Assembly (NCBI GenBank): GCA_964247055.1
Contig: OZ176053.1
Span: 4,836,001 to 4,900,000, forward strand
DNA: 64,000 bases
Source: Paragordius varius
Lineage: Eukaryota; Nematomorpha
Reading direction: 5' to 3'
Shown: in pieces, positions 23,150 to 39,839 of the stretch
Numbering within the stretch: the first letter of the stretch is position 1
Layout of the letters: the number at the start of each line of letters is the position of its first letter
The notes under the pieces: model-generated
What the model saw: only the letters and a program-made list of their open reading frames with translations
What the model was told of the DNA's origin: nothing
Database searches by the model: none
Made by a program: the position numbers and the translations under genes

Positions 23150-24335
23150 ACACTGTGCAAAAAAAGAGGGTTAATTTTTTTAACAAAAAAGTTTTTTTCA
23201 TAAGATAGCTTATGACCAGGGAATTCATTTGCCGCAAAAATTTATATTTGTTGACAACCTAGTTTTTAAAATATTGAGAGAAAATCATAAACGGGCAAAA
23301 ATTGAAAATTAAGGATAATTAAATTTTAAAAATAATGATAAATGAGATATTAGAGTTTTTTATCATTTATTTATTTTTTTCAATATATAAATAGCCTAAA
23401 ATCATTTAGTTAAGGTTTCTATAAAATCTCAGATCAAAAGATGGCTTTTCTTTTAACACGCTTAGACACTATTGAAATTTATACATTCATATTTTATTCA
23501 GTAAAAAAACTTATATATCAAAATAAAACCAAAAAATATTGTTTTTTATTTTTACATTTTTCTCTCATCCGGTTTATGAGTGTATAAAAAATTTATACTG
23601 TTTTATTTTGGAATCTTACATGAGTGGGAGTTATAAAGTATATATTTTTTCAAAATAGCATTTAAAAATAGCAGAATATCAACCAACAATCCTTACAAAA
23701 CCTTGTAAATCTGTTTTAAGACAAATTAATATTTTTGTGATTTGAACGGATTGTTGATTGATAATACACTACTTTTAAATGCTATTTGCATAAATTATAC
23801 ACTTTATGATTCCCACTCATGTAAGATTCCAAAATAAAACAGATAAATTTTTTATACACTCATAAACCAGATGACAAAAAAATGAAAAAATAAAAAACAA
23901 CATTTTTTGGTTTTATTTTGATATAGAAATTTTTTTTACCGAATAAAATATGAATGTTAAATAGTGAGTTAAGCTAGTAATTAAAAAAAATATTTTAATA
24001 TAATTCTATAAAATTTTTTGTCTTTTAAGTGAGTTAAAAGAAAAATGCCATCCTTTGACCTGAGATTTTATAAAAACCCTAACTAAATGATTTTAGGCTA
24101 TTTATATATTGAAAATATCTCATAAAATGATAATAAACCATAATATCTCAAATTTTATCATTATGTTTTGAATTATCCCTAATTATCCTTAATTTTCACT
24201 TTTTGCCCGATTTCAATTTTCTCTCAATATTTTAAAAACTAGGTCGTCAACAAATAAATATTTTTGCGAAAAATGAATACGCTGTTCATTGCTAGCTCAT
24301 GAAAAAAAAAATATTTTGTTAAAAAAAATTTTCAC

Positions 24336-24337
<2 letters not shown>
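23150..24337. mobile_element. 1.2-kb foldback (long inverted repeat) element
   Basis: Two ~540-590 bp arms, about 23151-23692 and 23748-24337, are imperfect reverse complements separated by a ~55 bp loop. Examples: CAACCAACAATCC at 23680 pairs with GGATTGTTGATTG at 23748, and TTTGTTGACAACCTAG near 23248 pairs with CTAGGTCGTCAACAAA near 24240. It sits between TA-rich runs, so a TA target (Tc1/mariner-type MITE) is possible. No coding sequence. Nested in the hAT-like element 22413-25103. Confidence 0.8.
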
Positions 24338-24373
<36 letters not shown>

Positions 24374-24379
<6 letters not shown>

Positions 24380-24945
24380 ATTTGCGCTTCATGAGTGTCA
24401 TTGAAACCTTCAAGTTAATCCTTGAACACTTCAAGTTGGTCCTTTGACTTTTTTGTTTTGTTTTTAACTTTTATCAATCAAATCGTATATCATTCATCTA
24501 GTTTATCGTTTTTAACCTATTTTTTAATTTACCATAAATTTTAAATAAATATCAACTTTTAATCATTAAGAAACCGTATATCTTTATTAATTTCTTATTA
24601 CTATTTTAGATATTTATAGGATTTTAACACTTAATTAAAAAATATTAAGTTTTTTGGGATATTATAAACAATTTTTTATTGTAAACATTTGGTTAATAAT
24701 TTTATTAAATGGGAAAAAAATTAGTTTAAAACAAAAAAATTGTTTTTGATAAAAAAATTTTATTTTTAAATGAATAAATATAAAATAATTAAACAAATTT
24801 GGTTAAAAAATATTAAAATAAATGCAAAAATTATGGTTAAATTAAAACTCTAAAATTTTAAGGACCAACTTGAAGTGTACAATGACCAATTTTGCTCAAG
24901 GGCATGAAATGTTCAAGGACAGTCTCAAAGTGTCAATGGTATATA
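24374..24945. mobile_element. ACCATTTGC-ended MITE with CTTCAAGTTGGTCCTTGAAC repeats, copy 1
   Basis: Left end ACCATTTGCGCTTCATGAG, right end reading AATGGTAT. Near each end are copies of a ~20-bp motif (CTTGAACACTTCAAGTTGGT and its complement AAGGACCAACTTGAAGTG) facing inward. The interior is AT-rich and shares TTTATCAATCAAATCGTATA with the copy at 57987. No coding sequence. Nested in the hAT-like element. Confidence 0.75.
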
Positions 24946-25111
24946 TATTAGATTTAAAATTTATATGGTGCTGTCTTATCTGTGGTGTTTAGGTTGCAAC
25001 GTTTGTATTTTTTTTACTAATTTGTTTTATTACCTTTCAAAACGAGGAGGGGGAGCGCCATAAGAGTATTATGCCAGCGCCGCAAATGCTCGGTACGCCA
25101 CTGATCTCATA

Positions 25112-26740
25112 GGATTTTAAAAACGGTGCTTCATAGAATTTTTAAAACTGTGGATTCATACTGATATATTGTTTACTGATGTGAAGGCCCCAAAATGACG
25201 GCTAACGGGAAAAACTGCTATCTTTATGCATATTATTTAAAGCCTTTATTGAGCTCGGGTCTCTTAAATTTTTTGAAAATTAGCTCCAAAACCACACCAT
25301 TTTTTGTATGGAGTCTCAGTTTTAAACCGGTAAACCCCTATCCATAGACATATATAGAAAAAACGCTGAGTTGAATTCCTTGCCAGAAGTAATATTTGGA
25401 ATCATCTTTGATACCATCGTCTCATGGGTTATTCGAAAAAATAACTCAACACTAAATAATCATTATATGATGGTGTATTTTTAAGGCATAAAGGCCCCAA
25501 ATTAACGGCTAATAAAAAAACGCCTGACCTTAATTTTTAGCTAGTTATGAATAATATTTTAGGCTTTTATGGCTTCATAAACTTTCTGTAAATTAGCTCC
25601 AAAACAACGCAATTTCTATATAGTGGCGCAGTTTTTGGCGGGTGGTTCCTTACCCAGGGGCAGGTATAAAAAAGCGTTGGCAAAATTTTTGCCTTTATAT
25701 GGGGAATATCTGGAATTATCATGAATTTCATATTATACACTGTTGGAACGCTTAACTTAAAAATTGTTCTATGGCGGCGCATTTTTCAGGGCCAAAAGCT
25801 TTACCTAGCGACTCATTGAAATAACCCCCTATACTAAAATTTGTTTTTTAAGCGTAAATATTTTAGGCCCTTATTAAACTCACATAGTCTTATAGGTTTT
25901 CTAAAATTTGGCTCCAAAGGCATGCTGTATCGATATGGTGACGCAGTTTTAATGATTGATTCCATATGCTCTGGTGGGATTTCCGAAAAATTACCTCAAG
26001 ACCAAAAAGTCAATCTATGGTAGCGCATTTTTCAGGGCAAGGGCCTAATTAAGGGGTAATAGAATAAAACCTCTCTGCTTAAATTTTTGCCTTTTTACGG
26101 GTATTACTTCTCCTTATTGAGTTTTCTAAAATTTGCCTCGAAAGTCACGCTGTATCGATATGGTGGCGCAGTTGTAGGCGGCGCACTAACCAGAGGCCCA
26201 TATAAAAAAGATGTTAGATAAAAAAATTACCTTTATAGGGGAAGGAATCATGATTCATTCCACATACTCTTAATAGTTTCTGGAAGAATGGCTTCAAACT
26301 AAAAATAGTTCGATAGCGCATTTTTTAGAGAGTAAAAGGCCTTATTAACGGCTAATTTAAAAAACGATCGACTTAAATTTTTGCCTTTTTACGGGTACTA
26401 TTTCAGGCCCTTATTAAACTTATATGGCCTGATAAGTTGAGGCATGCATTTCGATATGACGGGGCAGTTTTTAACGGGTTGTTTACCCAGCAGCCAATAT
26501 AAAAAAACGCACGACTATTTTTCCCTTTTAACAGAGAATACCTGGAATTCTCATTGAATTTTTACTGTCTTATACCTTGAGCGAAAAGTATATTCAAAAA
26601 ATTATTTTGTGGACTTGGTTTTTTTTAAAAAAATGTCATTTTAGGGGGGGGGGGGTAGCGGGTAAAAAGAAAGCCTAAATTAAAAAAGCGAGCCTATCTT
26701 CTGCGCAATCAAAAAAAACTAAAATAAACCATATTTAAAA
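25112..26740. repeat. Degenerate tandem array, unit about 300 bp
   Basis: Successive units share, in order, a piece like GGCCCTTATTAAACTCATA, then TCTAAAATTTGGCTCCAAA, then GCTGTATCGATATGGTGGCG and CAG, then GCGCATTTTTCAGGGC. The TATGGTGGCGCAG landmark recurs near 25296, 25609, 25924, 26148 and 26444 (spacings about 313, 315, 224 and 296). The beginning and end (25112-25170, 26580-26770) match 42590-42800, so the array belongs to a dispersed element, split on its left by the hAT-like insertion. A poly-G run lies at 26644-26656. No coding sequence recognised. Confidence 0.75.
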
Positions 26741-29700
26741 TCGAAAGCTGTCGGGGTAATTGATTCGGTTTCGTCACTTGGGTTGATCGTGCTGTTTGGT
26801 TGATGTTCGGCAATCGTTACATCCTCCTCACTTGTGTTGCTGGAAGTGGTAGTTTATGGTTGTGGCTGGTGTACTATTTGGTCGGCGTGTTTCCTCACGA
26901 CTTTGTTCCATATCTTGTATGAAAATAACCCTGTACGGTCCGTAATCTCTCCGGCGCGCACCCTGGACTTATATCTTTTTTAATCATTACTGGGTCATTA
27001 ATGGCAAACTGACGTCGGACTGCCGGTGCATCTAACAATCTTGCCCTACTATTGAACAAGGTTAAGGGGGTATGGGGTGTACGCTTGAACATTAATTGGG
27101 CCGGGGTCTCTTTAGTTGTCCAGTGTATAGAGTTTCTATAATAGGCTAGCGTTAAACGCTTCGTGGGTGGATATCACATTATTTTTTATTCTTTTGTATT
27201 TATTTTTTATTGTACCTACTAATCTTTCTACCATCCCATTACTCTTAGGATGGTAGGGAGTAGCCTTAATAGCACCCCTAACCTACTTAAAGTTGATGTG
27301 GAATACTCATTGCTAAAAAACGAAGCGTTATCGGTAACGACCTCTCTTGTAAAGCCAAACCTTCCAAACGTTTCTTATACTTTATGGATTATATTCGCTG
27401 CGTTTACCTTTTTCAAAATAAACCCTTGTGCCCATTTCGAGGCACTATCAATTATCAACAACCAATAACCGTCTACCAGTCCGGCTATATCAATATGCAA
27501 ACGCTCACACACAGCAACATTATCGATACGTGGAATTCTGAGTAACATTCGGCCTACTACGTTGGCACGATTCGCACTGACTACTGGCTTTTACCTGGTC
27601 ATTTTCTAATTCTGGCCAATAACACGTAAATCTGGCCATTGCTTTCATGGTCTCTACGTTATAACCGCTGTGTAGGTATCTCACCACCTCTTTTTGGAGG
27701 GGCTTTGGAATTATAATCCGATCATTTAAACTTAATAAGCCGTATTGATATGTCAACTCGTCTTTACGGTTTACAAACTTTTTTAATTCTGGAGAACTCC
27801 AGTCATTGTTGTTTAACACTTTAATTACTTTTTGTAATACTGGATCTAATGCGGTTTCTTTTCGAATTTTATCTCTGCTTAACCGCACCTTATGACAATT
27901 CAAAAATCTCAGATATCTAACCGATCTTCATCATAGGTATCTCGTCAATCGGCCATCTCGATAAACAATCAGCTCTATTTTGAGACCCCTTTTGATGACT
28001 TATTTCAAAGTCGTATTCATTTATCATATTAAATCATCTTAGTACTTTAGCATTATGTATTTCTTTTAAATTTCGATCTCTATTTATTAACTTAACTAAG
28101 GATAAATGGTCAGTTAATACTATAAAGTTTCTACCATATACGAAACTATGAAACTTTTCCTAACGCAAACAATATTGCTTTTAATTCCTTCTCGATAGTG
28201 GAATGAATCCTTTAGGCGTTGCTACACTTTTGTAAGGCATACGCTATCAATATTCTTTCACTATTAACCTCATTACTTAAAATACACCCGAATCATAAAT
28301 CTGACCCATCAGTTTCTATTATCAATTCTCTATTCTTTTTCGCTTAACGAATTCTTAGCTGCTAACCAGCTTTTCTCATGCTCGATTCAAGACCATCTTA
28401 TTTTTACTAATTAATTCATGTAAGGGACCGACTATCATTTGTAATTTTGGTATAAAGCATTCACGAAACGTCAAAAAACCTAATAAACTACGTAATGGCT
28501 TTTTTTCTACCGGCCTTTTTAATTCCTTAATTTTGCTTTTACATGGGCTTATACCCTTTTTCGATATTTCAAACCTTAAATAATTTACTGATTCTGCACC
28601 TATGATTATTTTATCTTGCTTAATTTAAATCCGGCCTTATCGAGACGACTTAATACGTTATTTAAATTGTTAATATGCTCATTTCCGTCCTACCAGTCAC
28701 TAGGACGCCATCTAAATATACGCAAGTTCCCGGGCTTTCAGCCAGCACCTGTTCCATCACTCATTGGAAGATGATGGGTGCCGTGACCAGTCCAAACGGC
28801 ATGCGTTTGTATCTAAAAAAACCTTTATGTGTTGATATTGTTAACAATTCTTGACACTCCTCTGCCACTGGCATTTGGAGGTAAGCATCTTTTAAATCAA
28901 TTTTTGTGAATGTGAGACCTTCGCCTATTTTCGACACCAACTCATCAAACTTGGGGATTATATGAGAATTTTCTTGCAACCACTTATTAATCGTTACCCG
29001 AAAATCACTGCATATTCTTAATTCGCCATTCGGTTTAAATACATTAACCGTAGGCGTGGCCCATGTCACAGGTGTAATGTTAGGATCAACCGGTTCTAAG
29101 ATGCCTAACTTTTCTAGCCTCGTAAGCTCTTTCTCTACCTTTTCTTTTGATGGAAAAGGCACCCTGCGACATGGCCATACTTTTGGGATCGTATTCGCTG
29201 AGGGTCTTTATAATACCCTAACTTATTTTCGAATAACTTTTTAAACTTTTCGCAAATCTCATTTAATTTAAAATGATTAATTTTAATCTGTGGCATCTCA
29301 ATCTGGAATTTAGCCATCCAGTCCACAGATCAGTGGTGCCATCCCCATCGTTTTGCTCAGGACTTGGTCAGTGACTATTTATTTTTTGGCCATGGTCATT
29401 AAAAAAACGGCTGTTTTTTGAAAAAATGCTAGTAAATTTTTTTTGGAAGAGAGATAGTAAGATTTTATTGTTTTTTAATATATTTATTAAAAAATAAAAA
29501 TTAAATATTTAAATATGCTCATTTAACAATATATAAAAATTTTTAATCATGACTCCTTATAACATATGCATTTAAGCACATCCAGTTATTTCGAAAAACA
29601 AAATAATCAAGCACTTTGCAAAATACGCAATTATTTCTTATATGTGAATCAATAAAATAAAAACATCCTATAATTGGATATTTGAATGATGAAAGAAAGT

Positions 29701-30560
29701 GTAAAACAAACTAGGTAAAATTTTATTGAAATATCTATTAAAAACAATGTTTTGATGAATCAGAAGGCCACAAACATGTGGCATAATTTATTTTAAAATA
29801 ATTTCCTGATTAAATTCGATTGAAATAAGTATCAAAAAATGTATAATACAAACTTTTAAGAAAAAAACATGACATTATTAGTGAAACGCAAGTGTAATTC
29901 GAACATTATTTTGACAATCCAATATCGACTTACTTAAGTAAAAAGTGGTCATGACCATGGTCTGACTGGGTCTGACCGAACCTTTTTGAAAAAGCAGTCT
30001 AATGCACAACCCTACTCAGGACACATATGTTCCCGATCATTTGTTTGCCTTTTACCTGGACGTTGACGCTTGGTCCCCATCATTGGCACTGTCGTGTTAT
30101 TGTATGATTTCACTGGTGGTGTCGGTCTTAGTCGGGGTTTACCAATTTATTCCCACGTTGTAAAGTTTATTACACTGATATAACCGGTATCATAGATAAA
30201 GTCTTTTTTTCAAACCGTTTATGATTAAAGTTATCAGTAAGGGTGTTTGAATATTTCGACCTATCCTGACAACCTTCATTAGTTGCCTATTGAAGTTAGG
30301 TCTTCATGGCTACGCACATCCTAGCAAAATGGTTCAGCTTTCCGCATTTGTTGCAGGATCGTCTCCAGGCTGGAAACTTGTTGGGTGGATGTGTGGTGCC
30401 GCAATGTTTAAATGTACTAGGTGATTTTATTGTTTGTCGGTAGGTTTTATTAGGTTGTAACCGATTGATATTATTATTGCTGTTACTATATCGTCGATTT
30501 CTATTACAATCGTATTTTTTATGGATAAATTGGCAATGCTAGCGTGAGGAGCTGTTATAT
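26741..30560 (-). mobile_element. Fossil Gypsy-type (Ty3) LTR retroelement, gag-pol part, broken
   Basis: Read on the minus strand the order is zinc-knuckle and protease region (30560-30015), reverse transcriptase (about 29340-28460), RNase H (about 28450-27930) and integrase (about 27900-26890). This order places it in the Gypsy/Ty3 group. It is broken, with many breaks, and split by a DNA element at 29364-30014. No LTRs could be identified at either end and no envelope region was seen. Old and inactive by appearance. Confidence 0.85.
29364..30014. mobile_element. Non-autonomous DNA element inserted in the Gypsy fossil, 8-bp target duplication CTCAGGAC
   Basis: The bases CTCAGGAC occur immediately left (29356-29363) and right (30015-30022) of this 651-bp AT-rich segment, and the flanking retroelement resumes at the same point, so the boundaries are exact. 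The subterminal regions carry the motif GGTCATGACCATGGTC in both orientations. The right end, read in reverse (TAGGGTTGTGCATT), matches another copy starting at 43112. No coding sequence. The 8-bp duplication suggests hAT. Confidence 0.8.
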
Positions 30561-30563
30561 TCA

Positions 30564-30880
30564 TTGGATCGTCTGCCATTGCGTCTTGGCTCAATAATAA
30601 ATGGTTTGAAAAAAGACTTTATCTATGATACCGGTTATGATATCAGTGTAATAAACTTTGCAACGTGGGAACAAATTGGTAAACCCAAACTAAGACCGAT
30701 ACCACCAGTGAAATCATACAATAACACGACAGTGCCAATGATGGGGACAGCAAGCGTCAACGTCCAGGTAAAAGGCAAACAAATGGTCGGGGACATTTGT
30801 GTCCTGAGCAAAACGATGAGGATGGCACCACTGATCTGTGGACTGAACTGGATTGTTTTTCGGAAAATTCTCTCAAAGAC
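30564..30880 (+). mobile_element. Second Gypsy protease-region fragment in opposite orientation
   Basis: A fragment of the retroviral-type protease region of the same Gypsy family as 26741-30560, but on the plus strand and directly beside it. It gives an inverted duplication of that part of pol (30564-30870 against 30015-30200). Fossil fragment only. Confidence 0.7.
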
Positions 30881-31085
30881 AAGATTTTTGTGGATTTTTC
30901 AAAAAACCGTTTTTTACGCGGGGTGGGCCTAAACTGGAGGCCTAATTTAAAAAAATGCGAACATATTGTCGGGGCATTCCTTTAATTATTATTTTTCGAC
31001 ATTAGGATTTGAATGGGTCTACCGTTTTCCGGAAACACATCACAAAGCCAGTTTCCATTTTTATAAATATAAAGATTACATAGCC
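30881..31085 (+). repeat. Dispersed repeat shared with 42830-43060
   Basis: About 200 bp, containing GGGGTGGGCC, ATTGTCGGGGCATTC, GATTTGAATGGGTCTAC and CCATTTTTATAAATATA, repeated in the same order at 42830-43040. It belongs to the same dispersed family as the borders of the tandem array 25112-26740. No coding function assigned. Confidence 0.7.
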
Positions 31086-31871
31086 ATAAGTAATTTGATC
31101 ATAAATTGTTACATATTTTTTTATTTTTAGCATAACCCTTAAACAAGTTTAACCAAGTGTATTAAATATGTAACATAAAAAATGAATATTACATGTTCTT
31201 AAAATACTTTATGGTGAATGTCGCTTTTTCCCGTTCTCACATCTGATTGAGTCTACAAAATTATTTTTAAAAACGCTTCGCTTTACTTAAACATTATCAA
31301 AATATAAACCATAAAAAAATTCAACACATTTACCGTAAAATTGCTTAACCAATAATTTATATTAATATACCATTTACAGCTTAAATGGTCCCTTGAACAA
31401 TTTAAATTCACTCTCGAACAAGTTAAATTCACCCTAAAATAAATTATGTGTTTTCGAATATTAAAAATTACCTATTTTATATTTTTAAAAAATTAAATAT
31501 ACCGAAAAAATAATCTATGCCATAAAGAAATAATTCATATTAATGATGATTTATATTAGTCCGAAAACACATAATTTATTTTTAGGATGAATTCGAATTG
31601 TTCTAAGGTGTTTTTATTATTCATGGTAAATTTGAGGTTTAAATGATATTATAGCTAAAATTGAACATTTTTATTTAGTAATTAAAAAAAAGTTGTCCTT
31701 ATAATTTTATTTGTCACATTCAATGGGTGAGTATTTTTAATTTACAATAAATTACAAACTTTTCAAGCATAAAATGTATTATAATTAAAAACAGGCCGCT
31801 CCAGTGTAACGATTGGAAGATGTAAGCTTTAGGTAAGCTGCATTGAAATAGCAATTCATTTGGGTTATATT
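31086..31871. other. Intergenic interval 3' of YOD1, with an inverted repeat
   Basis: No gene seen. A small foldback element lies at about 31366-31640: CCTAAAATAAATTATGTGTT near 31433 is reverse-complemented near 31563, and the left end TATACCATTTAC resembles the ACCATTTGC MITE family. The rest is AT-rich and should include the 3' UTR of YOD1. Confidence 0.55.
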
Positions 31872-34800
31872 TTAGTCTCTAGGAATTTCTCCAAAATTTG
31901 TGTGTCCGGAACTTTTGGCGTGTTCCTTGGCTTGTTTTTCGCCCGATAAAAAGATGCCACAATCGTAACACTTTAGCCGAAAATCCGAGACAGAGGTGTA
32001 TTTATGCGTTTTCTTAGCATCCTCTGCAATACTCAGGGCTTGACACAATATCGTGTCATTGTTAATGGGGAACTTTGTTAAAAATTGGGTGGGGAAACCT
32101 GGGATTTTAAGTACTAAAGGGTCATAATGGATCCCATCATACAGAAGCAATATTCGATCAGGATAATTTGCTTCCTGTCCAAATTTTTCGAGTCTGCAAC
32201 TACGGATATCAACCACATCAATTTCCACACGAAAATATCGTGAAAAAATAGCAACTTCGATTGCACCACCCCAACTTTGATGCGATGTTATCCATTTGGC
32301 ATATTCGAACGTAGGTCTCCCTAGCATAGCAGGCGTTATAAGTTCTTTGAGGAATTGAAAATCTTCCATGTTATATGGCGTGTTGCGATAATCTTGCGTG
32401 TATTCGGGATTGGAAAACAGTAAGATGGTATCACATATTATATTGCGGTATTTGCTGATACATTCACCCGATAAATCGAATTGACCAGTGAGCAAAAAAT
32501 TAATACTAGTAAAGAGGCAGGAATTGTCAGCGGGAACGACGCGTTTGACCAATATGCCTATATACATAAAATATGATAATTTATACCAAATCAAAAAGGT
32601 AAATTTTTTATTAACGATTATTCGAACTAGAATTTGAAGAAAGTACAAGTATACATGAAACACAGTTTTTTTAATAAAAAATATAAAGGCATTCGCCTTA
32701 ACTAAATTTTAGTATATGCTAAGTATACAGTAACGGGAGTTTTGGCTAATGGGTTTTTGATTTATTTGTTGGTATGTATTCGATTTTTATTTTTTATAAG
32801 TTACATTAAAATTATTGCTAACATTATGTTTCATAGTAAACAGACACCACTAGGATTGTGCTGACCAGGTCAAAAACCTAAGGTCATATATATAAGTTGG
32901 AGGCGGATACTTCTTTCATAACAGGTATATATGATACATTGAAAAGATGCGAAAGCTTGTTTATGGAAAAAATAATGTTTTTGAGAGACAAATGGGTGAA
33001 TCAATACAATATTTTAAAAAAAGTAAAGAATAAGCGATAGATTTTGTTTCTTGGCTCATTTATTAAAATTATGACGATAAAATAATTTAAGCAACGATAC
33101 GACAAAGGCACTTGATGCTCTTAAATGTATATGTCTCAATTATGATTTTCCATATGAAAATATATATTCACAGTTTGTAAAATATATGGCATAACCTGGA
33201 ATTTTCGAAAAGTTAGAATATGATTATTTGGAAGTCGACAAATTTTGAAAGTTTATCGGTACATTTACCAACTATCAAGACTTGTCTTCAATAGTCAAGA
33301 GAACTATTTTTATACCGGCTTTAAGTAGTGCAGCAGAAAATTCAGAAATTTGTACATAATTCCCAAGAAACCGTTTAGATAAAATTCGTCGCACAAATTA
33401 TTTGCCGTTAATTTACGGGATGATGTTGACACAAACTAGCAGTGATTAAGATGAGGAAAATAATTATTGATCGATTTTTGAATTTGTAACGTTAATAATT
33501 TTATTAAATTTATGGGTCAATGACTAGGGCATAAATAAGTATTTGGCTTCAATAAATTCCTATTCGGCAATTTCGTTTCGCTATTATAAAAATTTAAATC
33601 TTGTGTTGTATTCATCATTCTCAATGCAAATCTTATCTTTTGACTGCGATTTAAAACTTTCTATAAGGCCTTATGTATGATGCCAGGAAAGATCGTTAAT
33701 TATAGATTTAATAAATTTTAAAGTATCATAATATTGGTTTTAGTATAACTTTTTAAAATATATTTTTTATTTAAAAACCTTTTTTAAAATAATTACTATG
33801 TATGTGTAGTATTCATTAAGGCTATTAATTTGGTGTGACCCGGTCAAAATTGCAACACTAGGCACCCCCTATTTTTTATCAAAATTTTAAATAATATTAG
33901 CCAATAAACATGACATACCAATAAATATGTAAATAGAATACCTCTCTAGCCATTTATATTGAAATGGTCAAAAGTAGCACTCATATCTGCCTTTAAAAAT
34001 TTTAAATTTTAACCGTATTATATAAAAAACGACATTTTATAAGGATTAATTCTTACTGAAAAATACATTAGCGAGCACTATTATAAACCATATATGTGTA
34101 TTTAATTAGCTAAAAGGGTATTTACATGTGAGTAGCCATGTATGAGATTTTTCGTTTTTACTACTCACATTTTTAAAATTTTGAAAAGGTGTTTAAAAGA
34201 TTACGTAACAAATAAAATGAAAAATCTCATCCATGGCAATAGACATATAAAATAAATGCCCTTTTAGCCATTTAACATACAGATATGTCATTATAAATAT
34301 CAATTATCGATCTATAATAAAAAATTTAAGTAGGGCATAATTAAAAGCTCAAAAACACTAACAAGTTTAACGGTTTTTGTACAATGTTTGCTTAAAATGG
34401 CTTAAAATAATTATATGTAACAAGGGGTTAGCCTATATACTTAAGTTTATTATTTTTTAGGTGAATATGATTGTTTCAAATATATTTGTAATTTCTTACA
34501 TCAATTGTTTAATATATAAAGTTGAGAAGGTCAAACGTGTTATATTATAAATTTAAATAAGCAATCGTAATACCAATATAAAAAATATAAATTATATGTA
34601 TATAAATACCAATATCATATATGTTCGAGTAATCGGTAAATTCGGGCGGTGGTTTGCTTTTGGGTTGTGAATTAATTTCTGAAACCAAAAGTAAATCTCC
34701 AGATGCAAAATTTAAATCTGACAAGAGTTGTAAATCATTCTGTATGTTTATTGCCATAGGAGGATATCCTTTCTTGAGAGATATATTATTTGCATTGATT

Positions 34801-34907
34801 CCAGAAATGTTCGATATGCAATGTTTTAAATCAGCAACATTATTAGAATGATACATAGTTGGGAGTGAGAAAACTCCTTTATCCGTCCGGATTCTTAAAG
34901 AAATCAT
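31872..34907 (-). CDS. YOD1: YOD1/OTU1 ovarian-tumour-domain deubiquitinase, complete, two exons
   Basis: Cysteine protease that trims ubiquitin chains and works with p97/VCP in ER-associated degradation. Exons 34610-34907 and 31872-32557 total 984 nt (327 aa; human 348) and join in phase as DI|GILVKRVVPADNSC. Residues 1-78 form the N-terminal UBX-like fold (KGYPPMAI, LNFASGDLLLVSE) that binds p97. The OTU core follows: PADNSCLFTS with catalytic Asp110 and Cys113, WGGAIEVAIFSRYF, and DGIHYDPL with catalytic His243. A C-terminal C2H2 zinc finger (Cys296, Cys299, His312, His318; HAKSSGHTNFGE) matches YOD1. The 2.05 kb intron contains a hAT relic. Its start codon is 104 bp from the divergent PFKFB start. 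Confidence 0.94.
32850..33860 (+). mobile_element. hAT-like transposon relic in the YOD1 intron
   Basis: The ends read CACTAGGATTGTGCTGACC near 32850 and, in reverse, CCTAGTGTTGCAATTTTGACC near 33860, loosely matching as inverted repeats. In between, 33270-33420 encodes TIFIPALSSAAE and PRNRLDKIRRTNYLPL, resembling the hAT C-terminal dimerisation region (IPA.S.ASER...NRL). Related stretches lie at 41760-41960 and 51845-52170. Several stops; inactive. The assignment to hAT is tentative. Confidence 0.5.
33861..34609. other. Rest of the YOD1 intron
   Basis: AT-rich intron. Bases 33900-34300 contain two similar stretches that look like an imperfect inverted repeat (CCATTTATATTGAAATGGTC, CCATGGCAATAGACATATAA). 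No exon or other definite feature seen. Confidence 0.4.
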
Positions 34908-35011
34908 TTTTGCTATAAACGCATTTTTATCACGCCCACATATGAATTGTATTCATTTTTTAAATCACATGAATCAATTTAATTTTTAACGTCCACACTA
35001 TTCAAATTTAA
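34908..35011. promoter_or_regulatory. 104-bp bidirectional promoter interval between YOD1 and PFKFB
   Basis: Only 104 bases lie between the two start codons, so both transcripts must start here or, for one of them, within the other gene. There is no clear TATA box. The interval has a few GC-containing words (CACGCCCACA, ACGTCCACAC) in otherwise AT-rich DNA. The arrangement is seen; shared regulation is inferred. Confidence 0.6.
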
Positions 35012-39833
<4,822 letters not shown>

Positions 39834-39835
<2 letters not shown>

Positions 39836-39839
39836 TAAA
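39834..39839 (+). terminator. PFKFB poly(A) signal overlapping the stop codon
   Basis: TTAATAAA: the last two bases of the TAA stop begin an AATAAA hexamer, so the 3' UTR may be only 15-30 nt. MRPL9 shows a similar overlap. Confidence 0.55.

Larger units (their letters stand above)
22405..25111. mobile_element. Non-autonomous hAT-like element with 8-bp target duplication ATCTCATA, carrying nested insertions
   Basis: The element at 22413-25103 begins CAGTGGCGTACCGAG and ends CTCGGTACGCCACTG, exact 15-bp inverted repeats. It is flanked by the same 8 bp, ATCTCATA, at 22405-22412 and 25104-25111. Eight-base duplications and CAGTGGCG termini are standard for hAT. Both ends share the subterminal motif CCGGGCGCCGC/GCGCCGC. 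No transposase is seen; the interior is largely a foldback element (23150-24337) and a MITE (24374-24945). Fragments of the same family occur at 51690-51843 and 59063-59150. The insertion splits an older repeat: the flanks resume the same sequence that is continuous near 42580-42650. Confidence 0.85.

Noticed and set aside
23007-23237. 76-codon minus-strand frame
   Set aside because: Lies across the end of the foldback element and its flanking microsatellite; not a gene.
27250-29244. Plus-strand open frames across the retroelement
   Set aside because: Antisense to Gypsy pol, with no similarity of their own.
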